A model generated the notes under the pieces. The model was not told where the DNA came from. It saw nothing but the letters and a program-made list of their open reading frames with translations, and did no database searches. A stretch of 10,221 nt of DNA from Prochlorothrix sp035286285. Its GTDB lineage: Bacteria; Cyanobacteriota; Cyanobacteriia; Prochlorotrichales; Prochlorotrichaceae. The stretch is taken from positions 1 to 10,221 of the forward strand of contig JAYKJG010000237.1 in the NCBI GenBank assembly GCA_035286285.1, written 5' to 3'. The position numbers and the translations under genes are program-made. This document shows positions 1-6,537 of this stretch, piece by piece (position 1 is the first letter of the stretch; each line of letters starts with the position of its first letter).

Positions 1-149
1 AACCTCTCAGACCTTGAAGCTTCTCGGCCACTGTTCTCGGCAGTCCGTGGTTCAGACATCCTGACGATGTACGACCCCAGATACCCGGTTCCAGCCGCTT
101 GTGATCCATAAAAAATTCCTATCACATTACTCCAGTATTCATGACCTGG

Positions 150-172
150 CATTGAGCCTGATCAGGCCAATG
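150..172. promoter_or_regulatory. Candidate operator palindrome upstream of sbtA
   Basis: GCCTGATCAGGC (156-167) is a perfect 12-bp palindrome. It is flanked by CATTG (150-154) and CAATG (168-172), which form an inverted repeat with 13 bp between them. sbtA homologues are induced by low inorganic carbon, and in Synechocystis this is controlled by LysR-type regulators (NdhR/CcmR), whose sites are interrupted inverted repeats containing CAAT/ATTG-like half sites. Assigning this palindrome to such a regulator is inference; it could also be an RNA hairpin or a chance palindrome. Confidence 0.35.
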
Positions 173-285
173 ACTGTATAGCTTTCTCGACAGGTCTTCA
201 TGCAGTACCTGGGCTTATAGGGGTAAATCACCGCAATCCTAGGCTTCTGAGTTCTTGCAAGTTGATGTAACGCGTTTACTGTAAT

Positions 286-314
286 CCTCCTCGCCAGAGG
301 AGATCAAAGGAGGT
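286..314 (+). promoter_or_regulatory. sbtA ribosome binding site with competing anti-SD hairpins
   Basis: AAAGGAGGT (306-314) is a near-ideal Shine-Dalgarno sequence five bases before the sbtA ATG, which settles the start codon. Just upstream, CCTCCT (286-291) can pair with AGGAGG inside the SD (308-313). The overlapping CTCCTC (287-292) can instead pair with GAGGAG (297-302) around a GCCA loop. The two helices share the same 5' arm and exclude each other, so the arrangement could hide or expose the SD. The tight upstream hairpin looks the more stable and would leave the SD open by default. A regulatory role is inference. Confidence 0.45.
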
Positions 315-319
315 ATCCG

Positions 320-1375
320 ATGGATTTTGTGTCCTTGTTTATAACGGACTTTGTGCAGCAGTTGCAGTCCCCAACCCTCGCCTTTTTGATTGGCGGGATG
401 ATTATTGCGGCCCTGGGGAGTGAGTTAGTGATTCCCGATGCGATTTGTACGATCATCGTTTTCATGCTGCTCATCAAAATTGGTTTAACCGGTGGCATCG
501 CCATCCGTAATTCCAACCTGGGAGAGATGGTCTTACCGATGATTTGTGCCGTCGCAACCGGGATTTTGATTGTCTTCATCGCCCGCTATACCTTGGCCAA
601 ACTGCCCAAGGTCAAGGTCGTCGATGCGATCGCCACCGGGGGATTGTTTGGAGCGGTGAGTGGCTCCACGATGGCCGCTGGACTGACCGTACTGGAAGAG
701 CAAAACATGACCTTCGAGCCATGGGCAGGGGCGCTCTATCCTTTTATGGATATTCCCGCCCTCGTGACTGCGATCGTGATCGCCAACATTTACCTCAACA
801 AGAAGAAGCTTAAAGAATCAGTCTATGCTGCTGGGTCGGACTCTTTGGGCGCAACGCCAGGGCCAGTGGCGAATCGGGTCAAAATCTGGCCGATTATTGA
901 AGAAAGCCTGCGCGGGCCTGCTTTGTCCGCCATGTTGCTCGGTCTTGCCCTTGGTATCTTCACCCGTCCGGAGAGTGTCTATGAGGGCTTTTACGATCCC
1001 GCGTTTCGGGGCTTACTGTCCATCTTGATGCTGGTCATGGGTATGGAAGCTTGGTCAAGATTGGGTGAACTGCGCAAGGTGGCTCAATGGTATGTCGTTT
1101 ATAGCGTCTTAGCTCCGTTTGCCCATGGTCTGATTGCCTTTGGCCTTGGCATGATTGCCCACACCGTCGCGGGATTCAGTATGGGTGGTGTTGTGATCCT
1201 AGCCGTCATTGCTGCCTCCAGTTCCGACATCTCAGGCCCACCCACGTTGCGGGCCGGTATCCCATCAGCCAACCCCTCTGCCTATATTGGGGCTTCCACT
1301 GCCATCGGTACGCCTGTTGCGATCGGGATCTGTATTCCATTTTTCCTCGGTCTGGCCCAAGCGCTTGGTGGCTAA
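320..1375 (+). CDS. sbtA: Sodium-dependent bicarbonate transporter SbtA
   Basis: SbtA is a high-affinity Na+/HCO3- symporter of the cyanobacterial plasma membrane and part of the CO2-concentrating mechanism. The 351-residue product is almost entirely hydrophobic helices, in two inverted halves joined by a polar cytoplasmic loop at about residues 160-195, as in the SbtA (formerly DUF897) family. The glycine/serine-rich stretch GAVSGSTMAAG (111-121) lies in the first half. The signature running from SSSDISGPPTLRAGIP (300-315) through GASTAIGTP (324-332) closes the second half. The family is usually about 370 residues, so the protein is complete; the central loop is a little short. The start is fixed by a perfect Shine-Dalgarno. 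sbtB follows after 85 bp, the classical arrangement of transporter plus its PII-like partner. Expression is probably induced by carbon limitation. Confidence 0.97.
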   Translation: MDFVSLFITDFVQQLQSPTLAFLIGGMIIAALGSELVIPDAICTIIVFMLLIKIGLTGGIAIRNSNLGEMVLPMICAVATGILIVFIARYTLAKLPKVKVVDAIATGGLFGAVSGSTMAAGLTVLEEQNMTFEPWAGALYPFMDIPALVTAIVIANIYLNKKKLKESVYAAGSDSLGATPGPVANRVKIWPIIEESLRGPALSAMLLGLALGIFTRPESVYEGFYDPAFRGLLSILMLVMGMEAWSRLGELRKVAQWYVVYSVLAPFAHGLIAFGLGMIAHTVAGFSMGGVVILAVIAASSSDISGPPTLRAGIPSANPSAYIGASTAIGTPVAIGICIPFFLGLAQALGG

Positions 1376-1390
1376 TCTCCAAGGATCCCT

Positions 1391-1420
1391 GTCTGCTCGT
1401 TTTTCCCTAGGGCGGCAGAC
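1391..1420 (+). promoter_or_regulatory. Hairpin between sbtA and sbtB
   Basis: GTCTGC (1391-1396) pairs with GCAGAC (1415-1420) around an 18-nt loop that itself contains the palindrome CCCTAGGG. There is a T run in the loop but none after the stem, so it does not look like a full intrinsic terminator. It may be an RNA processing or stabilising stem that sets the sbtA:sbtB ratio. The sequence TAGATTAAT just downstream (1424-1432) could alternatively be a -10 element for separate sbtB transcription. Confidence 0.35.
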
Positions 1421-1460
1421 TTAGTAGATTAATGTACGTAATGTCAAAGAGGTAACTAAC

Positions 1461-1799
1461 ATGGCCAAGCCAGCCAAAAAGCTCGTTATTGTCACCGAAA
1501 AGGTGCTACTGAAAAAGATCGTTGCCATTATTGAAGAAAGTGGAGCGAGTGGTTACACGGTTGTGGAGACTGGCGGTAAGGGTAGTCGCAATGTGCGATC
1601 GACGGGGCATCCTAACGTTTCTGACACCACGGCGAATATCAAGTTTGAGGTGCTCACCCCCGATCGCATTATGGCTCAGTCTATTGCCAGTAAGGTTGCG
1701 GAGCAGTTTTTCACTGACTTTGCGGGCATGATTTATCTCTGTGATGCAGAGGTGCTGTACGGGGAAAGTTTCTGTGGACCAGAGGGCTGTGGAATCTAG
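1461..1799 (+). CDS. sbtB: PII-like bicarbonate-transport regulator SbtB
   Basis: SbtB is a trimeric PII-superfamily protein. It binds SbtA and adenyl nucleotides (cAMP, AMP, ADP, ATP) to tune bicarbonate uptake. The 112-residue product has the ferredoxin-like PII fold pattern: strand LVIVTEKVLLKKI (8-20), the T-loop region around GGKGSRNVRSTG (38-49), strand KFEVLTP (61-67) and a C-terminal strand. The T-loop carries GSR..R at residues 41-46, where Synechocystis SbtB has nucleotide-contacting arginines (R43, R46). The C-terminus carries CGPEGC at 105-110, the redox-sensitive R-loop motif with its two cysteines, followed here by two extra residues (Gly-Ile). The start is supported by AGAGGTA at 1449-1455, six bases before ATG. 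It is almost certainly co-regulated with sbtA. Confidence 0.96.
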   Translation: MAKPAKKLVIVTEKVLLKKIVAIIEESGASGYTVVETGGKGSRNVRSTGHPNVSDTTANIKFEVLTPDRIMAQSIASKVAEQFFTDFAGMIYLCDAEVLYGESFCGPEGCGI

Positions 1800-1817
1800 A
1801 TGACGTAGACCTCAGCG

Positions 1818-1830
1818 GTCAGAGTCTGAC
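1818..1830. repeat. 13-bp odd palindrome after sbtB
   Basis: GTCAGA (1818-1823) and TCTGAC (1825-1830) form a perfect inverted repeat with one central base. The loop is too small for a clean RNA hairpin, so a DNA-level palindrome is the simpler reading. Its role is unknown. Confidence 0.3.
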
Positions 1831-1842
1831 TCCGGCCCGCTC

Positions 1843-1890
1843 GGCAACCGTAGGCAACGGACGATCGTCCTTGCTCGGTTGCCTTTTTTT
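1843..1890 (+). terminator. Intrinsic terminator of sbtAB
   Basis: GGCAACCG (1843-1850) pairs perfectly with CGGTTGCC (1876-1883) and is followed directly by seven Ts (1884-1890), a textbook rho-independent terminator. The 25-nt loop contains a second palindrome, GGACGATCGTCC (1859-1870), which can fold as an inner stem. A second GGCAAC at 1853-1858 can compete for the same 3' arm. Confidence 0.9.
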
Positions 1891-1901
1891 ATAGGGCTAT
1901 C

Positions 1902-1952
1902 GGGCAGGGTTTTCAGGGGGCAGGATAGGGCGGGGCAGGGGGAAGGGCTGGG
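1902..1952 (+). other. G-run tract, potential G-quadruplex
   Basis: The plus strand has eight runs of three to five Gs in 51 bp (1902-1904, 1907-1909, 1916-1920, 1928-1930, 1932-1935, 1938-1942, 1945-1947, 1950-1952). The last five are separated by only 1-2 bases, which satisfies the usual G-quadruplex pattern several times over. The tract lies between the sbtAB terminator and the pdhB promoter, so it is about 75-120 bp upstream of the predicted start of transcription. Any effect on transcription or replication is inference. Confidence 0.5.
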
Positions 1953-2018
1953 TTCTCTAGTCCCTCCTAGGCTGATATTGGTTTCAATCGCGATCGCCCG
2001 ATCGAAGACGGCAAGGAC

Positions 2019-2029
2019 TGCTATACAAT
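2019..2029 (+). promoter_or_regulatory. Probable pdhB promoter, extended -10
   Basis: TGCTATACAAT reads as an extended -10: TG, one base, then TATACA (2022-2027), overlapping TACAAT (2024-2029), which matches the consensus in 5 of 6 positions. No good -35 is visible at the right distance, as is common for extended -10 promoters. Transcription would start near 2034-2036, giving a leader of about 40 nt for pdhB. A HIP1 octamer lies just upstream (1990-1997). Confidence 0.55.
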
Positions 2030-2075
2030 CTAAAGGCTGTGCAGAACCTGGGTTTACAAGACTAGAGTTAACGTT

Positions 2076-3059
2076 ATGGCCGACACCTTCTTATTCAATG
2101 CCCTTAGAGAAGCGACCGACGAAGAAATGGGTCGTGACCCCCGCGTGCTGGTGTTGGGGGAGGATGTGGGCCACTATGGTGGATCCTATAAAGTCACCAA
2201 AGATCTTTATCAGAAATATGGCGATCTGCGATTGCTGGACACCCCGAGCGCCGAGACCAGCTTCAGCGGCATGGCCGTCGGCGCTGCCATGACCGGGCTG
2301 CGACCCATCATCGAAGGCATGAACATGGGCTTTTTGCTCCTCGCCTTCAACCAAATCGCCAACAACGCTGGAATGCTGCGCTACACCTCCGGCGGCAACT
2401 ATAAAATTCCCCTCGTCATCCGGGGACCGGGCGGAGTCGGTCGCCAACTAGGAGCCGAACACTCCCAGCGCCTAGAAGCCTATTTCCACGCCGTACCGGG
2501 GCTGAAGATTGTCGCTTGTTCTACCCCCTACAACGCCAAGGGTCTGCTCAAGGCTGCGATCCGGGACGATAATCCGGTGCTGTTTTTTGAGCATGTGCTG
2601 CTCTACAACCTCAAGGAAAACCTCCCCAGCGAAGAATACCTTTGCCCCCTGGACAAAGCTGAATTGGTGCGCCCCGGTCAAGAGGTCACGATCTTGACCT
2701 ACTCCCGGATGCGCCACCATGTGGTCCAGGCGGCTAAGACCTTGGTGCAGGAGGGCTATGATCCGGAGATCATTGACCTGATTTCCCTGAAGCCCTTTGA
2801 CTTTGAGACGATCGGAGCCTCCATTACCAAAACCCACCGGGTCATCATCGTCGAAGAATGTATGAAAACCGGCGGCATTGCCGCTGAGTTGATGGCCTGC
2901 ATTAACGAGCGCTTCTTTGATGAACTGGATGCGCCCCCGGTGCGTCTCTCGTCCCAGGACATTCCCACTCCCTACAATGGAACGCTGGAGAATTTGACGA
3001 TCGTCCAGCCCGTCGCGATCGTAGAGGCCGTCAAGAAAATGGTTGCAGGCGGCTACTAA
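2076..3059 (+). CDS. pdhB: Pyruvate dehydrogenase E1 component, beta subunit
   Basis: PdhB pairs with PdhA to form the thiamine-diphosphate-dependent E1 enzyme, which decarboxylates pyruvate and hands the acetyl group to the E2 lipoyl domain. This feeds acetyl-CoA to fatty acid synthesis and the TCA reactions in the cytoplasm. The 327-residue protein has the complete transketolase pyrimidine-binding domain (about 1-180) and C-terminal domain (about 195-320). Visible landmarks are VLGEDVGHYGG (26-36), the ThDP-activating glutamate in DTPSAE (55-60, E60), LGAEHSQ (125-131), FFEHVLLY (170-177) and DLISLKPFD (234-242). Length is normal for the family. The ATG has only a weak Shine-Dalgarno (AGAG at 2064-2067). 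PdhA and the E2/E3 genes are not in the window, which is usual in cyanobacteria where these genes are dispersed. secD follows after 126 bp. Confidence 0.97.
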   Translation: MADTFLFNALREATDEEMGRDPRVLVLGEDVGHYGGSYKVTKDLYQKYGDLRLLDTPSAETSFSGMAVGAAMTGLRPIIEGMNMGFLLLAFNQIANNAGMLRYTSGGNYKIPLVIRGPGGVGRQLGAEHSQRLEAYFHAVPGLKIVACSTPYNAKGLLKAAIRDDNPVLFFEHVLLYNLKENLPSEEYLCPLDKAELVRPGQEVTILTYSRMRHHVVQAAKTLVQEGYDPEIIDLISLKPFDFETIGASITKTHRVIIVEECMKTGGIAAELMACINERFFDELDAPPVRLSSQDIPTPYNGTLENLTIVQPVAIVEAVKKMVAGGY

Positions 3060-3110
3060 GGCAAGCCCAGCCGTCTGACTTGATTCTCACCCTTCATTCC
3101 CATGGGGATT

Positions 3111-3144
3111 GGGTGGGGGTAAGCCCCAGCGCCGCCCCCATCCC
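3111..3144 (+). other. GC-rich hairpin between pdhB and secD
   Basis: GGGTGGGGG (3111-3119) can pair with CCCCCATCCC (3135-3144), nine pairs with one bulged T, around a 15-nt loop. It is strong, but no T tract follows, so it is not a standard terminator. It may partly separate pdhB from secD expression or stabilise the 3' end of the pdhB mRNA. Confidence 0.35.
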
Positions 3145-3185
3145 TTGACCCTCGTCCTAGCCCCTTCGTCCTACATTTTTGTTCT

Positions 3186-4595
3186 ATGGGTAAACAGCGC
3201 GGCCTTCTGGTCCTCATTGCCGTTTTGGTGGCCGGTTCTATCTTTATCCTGCTCCAATATCCCCTTCAGTTGGGCCTTGACCTGCGGGGCGGATCCCAGC
3301 TTACGATTTTGGTGAAGCCGACGGAAGAAATTCCCGAAGTGACGGAGCGGGAGCTAGAGGCCGTCATTCGGGTGGTGGAGAACCGGGTCAACGGGTTGGG
3401 GGTTTCTGAGCCGATCGTCCAGTCGGCGGGAGCGGACCAGATTTTGGTGCAGTTGCCGGGGGTGAGTGACCCGGAGCAGGCGGAGCGGGTTTTGGGCGGA
3501 ACGGCCCAGTTGGCCTTCCGGGAGCAGTTACCAGGCACCGAAGAGTTACTGCGCATTGAGCGCCAAGTCTTGGCGGAGCATCTCCTAGAGCGGGAGAAAA
3601 TTCTGTTTACGGAAACGGGCGCTCCCAATCCCAAGCCGAATCCGGAAGTCCTAGCTGCCAACCAGGCCAAAATTGACCAAAGCCGACAGGCGATCGCCGA
3701 CCTCTTCAAACCTGCGGAGCTAACCGGCAAATACCTCAAGGATGCCGGTCCCCAGGCGACCCAGAGCGGTGGCTGGGAAATTTATCTGCGCTTTAACGGG
3801 GAAGGGGGCGATCTGTTTGCTGAAATTAGCAAAAACTTAGCGGGGACAGGCCGATCGATCGGCATCTTCCTCGACAGCGACCTGATCAGCAGCCCCGTGG
3901 TTGGCCCAGAATTTGCCCAGGCTGGGATTACCGGCGGTGCAGCGGTTATTACCGGCAACTTTGATGCCGAATCCGCCAACGACCTGGGGATCCAATTGCG
4001 GGGCGGCTCCCTGCCCCTCCCCGTGGAAGTCGTGGAAAACCGCACCGTCGGCGCAAGCCTGGGTCAAGAAAGCATTCGCCAGAGCATCTATGCGGGCCTG
4101 GGGGGGCTGATCTTGGTTTTGATCTTTATGGTGGCCTACTACCGTCTCCCTGGGGCGATCGCCGACCTGTCCCTGTTGGTCTACAGCCTGCTCACCCTTG
4201 CCGCCTTCGATCTCCTCGGCGTAACCCTGACCCTACCGGGCATTGCCGGATTTATCCTCAGCATTGGCATGGCCGTCGATGCCAACGTGCTGATTTTTGA
4301 GCGCACCCGTGAGGAGTTGAAAGCAGGTAAATCCCTATATCGATCGGTGGAATCCGGCTTTTATCGGGCCTTTAGCAGCATTTTAGACAGTAATGTCACC
4401 ACCCTGATCGCCTGTGGGGCGCTGTTCTACCTGGGGAGCGGCTTGGTCAAAGGCTTTGCCCTGACCCTGGCGATCGGCGTACTCACCAGTATGTTCACCG
4501 CCATCACCTGCTGCCGTACTCTCCTCTTCACCGCCATTAGCCTGTCTAGCCTCCGGAACCCCGCCCTCTTTCTCCCCCAATCCACCAACCCCTAA
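3186..4595 (+). CDS. secD: Protein translocase subunit SecD
   Basis: SecD works with SecF in the membrane to pull preproteins out of the SecYEG channel using the proton gradient, acting in plasma and probably thylakoid membranes. The 469-residue product has an N-terminal membrane helix (6-24) followed by the D1 motif GLDLRGGSQL (29-38). A large periplasmic/lumenal domain (about 40-295) ends in the D4 motif TVGASLGQESI (287-297). Five more helices contain GMAVDANVLIFER (361-373), whose Asp365 corresponds to the proton-relay aspartate of SecD. It is shorter than E. coli SecD (about 615 residues) because of a smaller periplasmic domain, as is normal in cyanobacteria. The chosen ATG has no visible Shine-Dalgarno, but it places the first helix exactly right. 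secF follows after 24 bp; no yajC is present. Confidence 0.96.
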   Translation: MGKQRGLLVLIAVLVAGSIFILLQYPLQLGLDLRGGSQLTILVKPTEEIPEVTERELEAVIRVVENRVNGLGVSEPIVQSAGADQILVQLPGVSDPEQAERVLGGTAQLAFREQLPGTEELLRIERQVLAEHLLEREKILFTETGAPNPKPNPEVLAANQAKIDQSRQAIADLFKPAELTGKYLKDAGPQATQSGGWEIYLRFNGEGGDLFAEISKNLAGTGRSIGIFLDSDLISSPVVGPEFAQAGITGGAAVITGNFDAESANDLGIQLRGGSLPLPVEVVENRTVGASLGQESIRQSIYAGLGGLILVLIFMVAYYRLPGAIADLSLLVYSLLTLAAFDLLGVTLTLPGIAGFILSIGMAVDANVLIFERTREELKAGKSLYRSVESGFYRAFSSILDSNVTTLIACGALFYLGSGLVKGFALTLAIGVLTSMFTAITCCRTLLFTAISLSSLRNPALFLPQSTNP

Positions 4596-4619
4596 CCCAA
4601 TCCCCCACTCAGATACAGC

Positions 4620-5609
4620 ATGAGACTCAATATCATCCAGCAACGCAAACTCTGGTGGCTCATTTCCGCCACTCTGATGGTACTGAGCCTGGGAGCCATG
4701 GCCTTCTCTTGGGCAACCCTTGGCTCTCCAGTGCGGTTGGGCCTAGATTTCATTGGGGGAACCCGTCTCCAGCTTGAACGCGCCTGTGATGCCGGGGCCA
4801 ACTGTAGCACCCCCCTCACCCCCGGAGACCTGCGATCGGTCTTGGCGGAACAGGACTTAGCCAGCAGCAGCGTCCAGGTTCTGGGCAGTGAAGGCAATGG
4901 CATCCTGATTCGCACCGGCAACCTCAACGTCGATCAGCGCACCGAGCTAGAGCAAAACCTTGCCGCCGCCTTTGGCCCCTTTGACCCCGCCAAAACCCAA
5001 ATCGACACCGTTGGACCCGTCATTGGTAAACGGTTGCTGATTGCCGGAATCCTCTCCCTCTTGATCTCCTTCCTCGGTATCGTCATCTATCTGACGGTCC
5101 GGTTCCAACTGGACTACGCCGTCCTCGCCATGCTGGCCCTCTTCCACGATGCCCTGATTACCACGGGGGTCTTTTCCCTCCTCGGCCTGAGTACAGGTTT
5201 AGAAATCGATAGCCTCTTTCTAGTTGCCCTGTTGACGATCGTCGGCTTCTCCGTCAACGACACCGTGGTTATCTACGATCGCATCCGAGAAACCATCCAA
5301 ATTAACCCCAACCGCCCGATCGACCTCATCGTCGATGAAGCTGTCAACCAAACCCTAGGCCGCTCCATCAACACCACCCTCACCACCCTTCTCCCCCTCG
5401 TCTCCATCTTCTTCCTGGGCGGCACCACCCTTAAGGACTTCGCCCTCGCTCTGATCGTCGGCTTTATTCTAGGAGCCTACTCCAGCATCTTTGTGGCTAG
5501 CTCCCTCCTCAGTTGGTGGCGGGAGCGATCGCAACCCCCCGCTGACCCCAACCTAGCCCCGGAGTCCCTGGCTACAGACGCGATCGATGCTCCCCCCTCT
5601 GATTTTTAG
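4620..5609 (+). CDS. secF: Protein translocase subunit SecF
   Basis: SecF is the partner of SecD in the proton-driven translocation motor. The 329-residue product starts with a membrane helix (about 12-34) and the F1 motif GLDFIGGT (41-48). A periplasmic/lumenal domain (about 50-135) follows, and then five membrane helices. These include the LFHDALITTG stretch (174-183) and GFSVNDTVVIYDRIRE (209-224), where Asp214 is the conserved transmembrane aspartate. The tail after residue 300 is polar and rich in Pro, Ala and Asp (RERSQPPADPNLAPES...), variable in the family. It lies 24 bp after secD and is surely cotranscribed. No Shine-Dalgarno is visible, so translational coupling is possible. The TAG stop codon gets its final G from the first base of the inverted repeat that follows. 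Confidence 0.96.
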   Translation: MRLNIIQQRKLWWLISATLMVLSLGAMAFSWATLGSPVRLGLDFIGGTRLQLERACDAGANCSTPLTPGDLRSVLAEQDLASSSVQVLGSEGNGILIRTGNLNVDQRTELEQNLAAAFGPFDPAKTQIDTVGPVIGKRLLIAGILSLLISFLGIVIYLTVRFQLDYAVLAMLALFHDALITTGVFSLLGLSTGLEIDSLFLVALLTIVGFSVNDTVVIYDRIRETIQINPNRPIDLIVDEAVNQTLGRSINTTLTTLLPLVSIFFLGGTTLKDFALALIVGFILGAYSSIFVASSLLSWWRERSQPPADPNLAPESLATDAIDAPPSDF

Positions 5610-5706
5610 GGTGCATTTCACTTTGGAGCAGCCCAGCCCCTAACCTGACTCAAAAGGCTCGTAGTACGGACTTTAGTCCGTCCATTGGCCAAAGTGCAAT
5701 GCACCC
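5609..5706. mobile_element. 98-bp MITE-like element with 18-bp terminal inverted repeats
   Basis: The ends GGGTGCATTTCACTTTGG (5609-5626) and CCAAAGTGCAATGCACCC (5689-5706) are inverted repeats matching at 17 of 18 positions. Inside lies a second palindrome, ACGGACTTTAGTCCGT (5666-5681), of a type I associate with dispersed cyanobacterial repeats. Small size, near-perfect termini and no coding capacity fit a miniature inverted-repeat transposable element. The 3' arm is followed by GCTTTTTAA, so the structure may also end secDF transcription. Flanks show TTTTTA on both sides (5603-5608 and 5709-5714), but the right copy is two bases away from the end, so no clean target duplication can be claimed. 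It could instead be only a large terminator hairpin. Confidence 0.55.
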
Positions 5707-5713
5707 GCTTTTT
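5689..5713 (+). terminator. Possible secDF terminator in the right arm of the inverted repeat
   Basis: Once transcribed, the 18-base arms of the preceding element can pair, and the right arm is followed by GC and then five Ts (5709-5713). This would give a stem with a short U tract. The long internal loop (with its own hairpin) makes it less efficient than a compact terminator, so this is tentative. Confidence 0.4.
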
Positions 5714-5819
5714 AAGATCCCGGTAGATCTCGCCAACTCCCGCCAGACCTCGCTAGATCCCTCAGGTCCATGCATTCATTCCCTTGAAAACGGGTTGAGG
5801 ATTGCTTCAGAATTGCCCC

Positions 5820-6281
5820 ATGATTACCCCCCCACCCACACCGCCGCCCAGCCCGCCCTTGCCGCCCTCGCTCTCGGCCCAATGGCTCCAGCAGCACATT
5901 GCTGACCCCGCCGTCTGTCGGGCTGCCTTTCGCCTCCATCAGCTTCAGGTGAGCTTGCGCTGGTTTGGCCATGGGGTGCTCTGGCTGGTCCTGTTGCCGC
6001 CCAGTCTCTGGGCCTTGTCCCCAGAATTTGAGCTATGGCGGGAAGCCCTGACCTGGGCCGCTGTGCGCTATGGTTTGCTGGGCCATCCTTGGGCCGCTGC
6101 GGCCCTCTTCTTCCTCATCGCCACAACCCTAGAAACCCTCCTGTGGCAAAGCCGCAACATTTTCCTGGGGATGCCCCGCCGTGAAGTCCTGCGTCTAGCC
6201 GAACAGGTCCAAACCATCCAAAATAAGGGGCCGAGACATTGGCTTTGGCCCTGGCTTTGGGGCCGGGATCCCTCGCCCTAG
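5820..6281 (+). CDS. Hypothetical small membrane protein with proline-rich N-terminus
   Basis: I do not recognise this 153-residue protein. It begins with a proline-rich segment (PPPTPPPSPPLPP at 4-16). A short predicted helical region follows, with two hydrophobic segments at about 46-64 (LRWFGHGVLWLVLLPPSLW) and 90-109 (PWAAAALFFLIATTLETLLW). The cytoplasmic-looking stretch MPRREVLRLAEQVQTIQ (118-134) and a tryptophan-rich tail (PRHWLWPWLWG) end it. Base composition and codon use match the neighbouring genes, and no competing frame is better, so it is probably real. Neither possible start has a well-placed Shine-Dalgarno: I prefer ATG at 5820, but an in-frame TTG at 5802 would add six residues. 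It is monocistronic, and the preceding inverted repeat probably separates it from secDF. Its function is unknown. Confidence 0.7.
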   Translation: MITPPPTPPPSPPLPPSLSAQWLQQHIADPAVCRAAFRLHQLQVSLRWFGHGVLWLVLLPPSLWALSPEFELWREALTWAAVRYGLLGHPWAAAALFFLIATTLETLLWQSRNIFLGMPRREVLRLAEQVQTIQNKGPRHWLWPWLWGRDPSP

Positions 6282-6334
6282 TGCAGTAGGCCACAAATGA
6301 GCGTCCTCTTAACAGGTTCCCTCGCTCCCCCTCC

Positions 6335-6358
6335 TCCCTTCGACTGTGCTCAGGGACC
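6335..6358. repeat. Dispersed palindromic repeat, TTCGACT..GCTCAGGGA type
   Basis: TCCCTTCGACT (6335-6345) and GCTCAGGGACC (6348-6358) form a weak palindrome with TCCCT/AGGGA ends. To my knowledge this core, with small variations, recurs in intergenic regions of many bacterial genomes including cyanobacteria. Only one copy is in the window, so its repeat nature cannot be shown from this sequence alone. Confidence 0.45.
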
Positions 6359-6384
6359 ATAATCAGAGGCAATAGGTTGGGTAG

Positions 6385-6403
6385 GGGCCGGGTCTTCCGG
6401 CCC
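6385..6403. repeat. Hairpin repeat GGGCCGG/CCGGCCC
   Basis: GGGCCGG (6385-6391) pairs perfectly with CCGGCCC (6397-6403) around GTCTT. It is preceded by GTAGG, like the related hairpin at 6490-6510, and both resemble the GTAGGGGC... hairpin repeats common in cyanobacterial spacers. No T tract follows, so it is not an obvious terminator. Confidence 0.5.
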
Positions 6404-6489
6404 TCTTCGGGGATCTGCCAACGGGTACTCGTGAATGGTATGCCCATTTCTACCCTGCTGTCCTAGGAGACCGATCCCCAGGTCTTGTA

Positions 6490-6510
6490 GGGGCGTGGTT
6501 TTCGCGCCCC
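6490..6510. repeat. Hairpin repeat GGGGCG/CGCCCC
   Basis: GGGGCG (6490-6495) pairs with CGCCCC (6505-6510) around TGGTTTTCG. Together with the preceding TTGTA it matches the same GTAGGGGC-type family as the hairpin at 6385-6403, so the two may be diverged copies. Confidence 0.5.
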
Positions 6511-6537
6511 CAGCAAAATTTTGGTCAGTCAACTGGG

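Larger units (their letters stand above)
1..319. other. Noncoding leader upstream of sbtA
   Basis: I see no convincing coding sequence here. The stretch holds a direct repeat of TTCTCGGC (21-28 and 34-41), a 12-bp perfect palindrome at 156-167, and a mutually exclusive hairpin pair next to the sbtA ribosome binding site (listed separately). A weak promoter is possible: TTGAGC at 152-157 and TGTATA at 175-180 with a 17-bp spacer, or TATAGC at 177-182. The palindrome would then lie between -35 and -10, where a repressor could act. No -10/-35 pair is strong enough to be called with confidence. Confidence 0.6.

Noticed and set aside
156..167. Terminator or attachment site at the GCCTGATCAGGC palindrome
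   Set aside because: There is no T tract and no integrase or phage gene nearby; an operator is the better but unproven reading.
2091..2447. 118-residue minus-strand frame inside pdhB
   Set aside because: It is a shadow of the pdhB coding frame, which is supported by strong family motifs.
3111..3144. Terminator between pdhB and secD
   Set aside because: The stem is strong, but no T tract follows (TTGACCC), so it was listed only as a hairpin.
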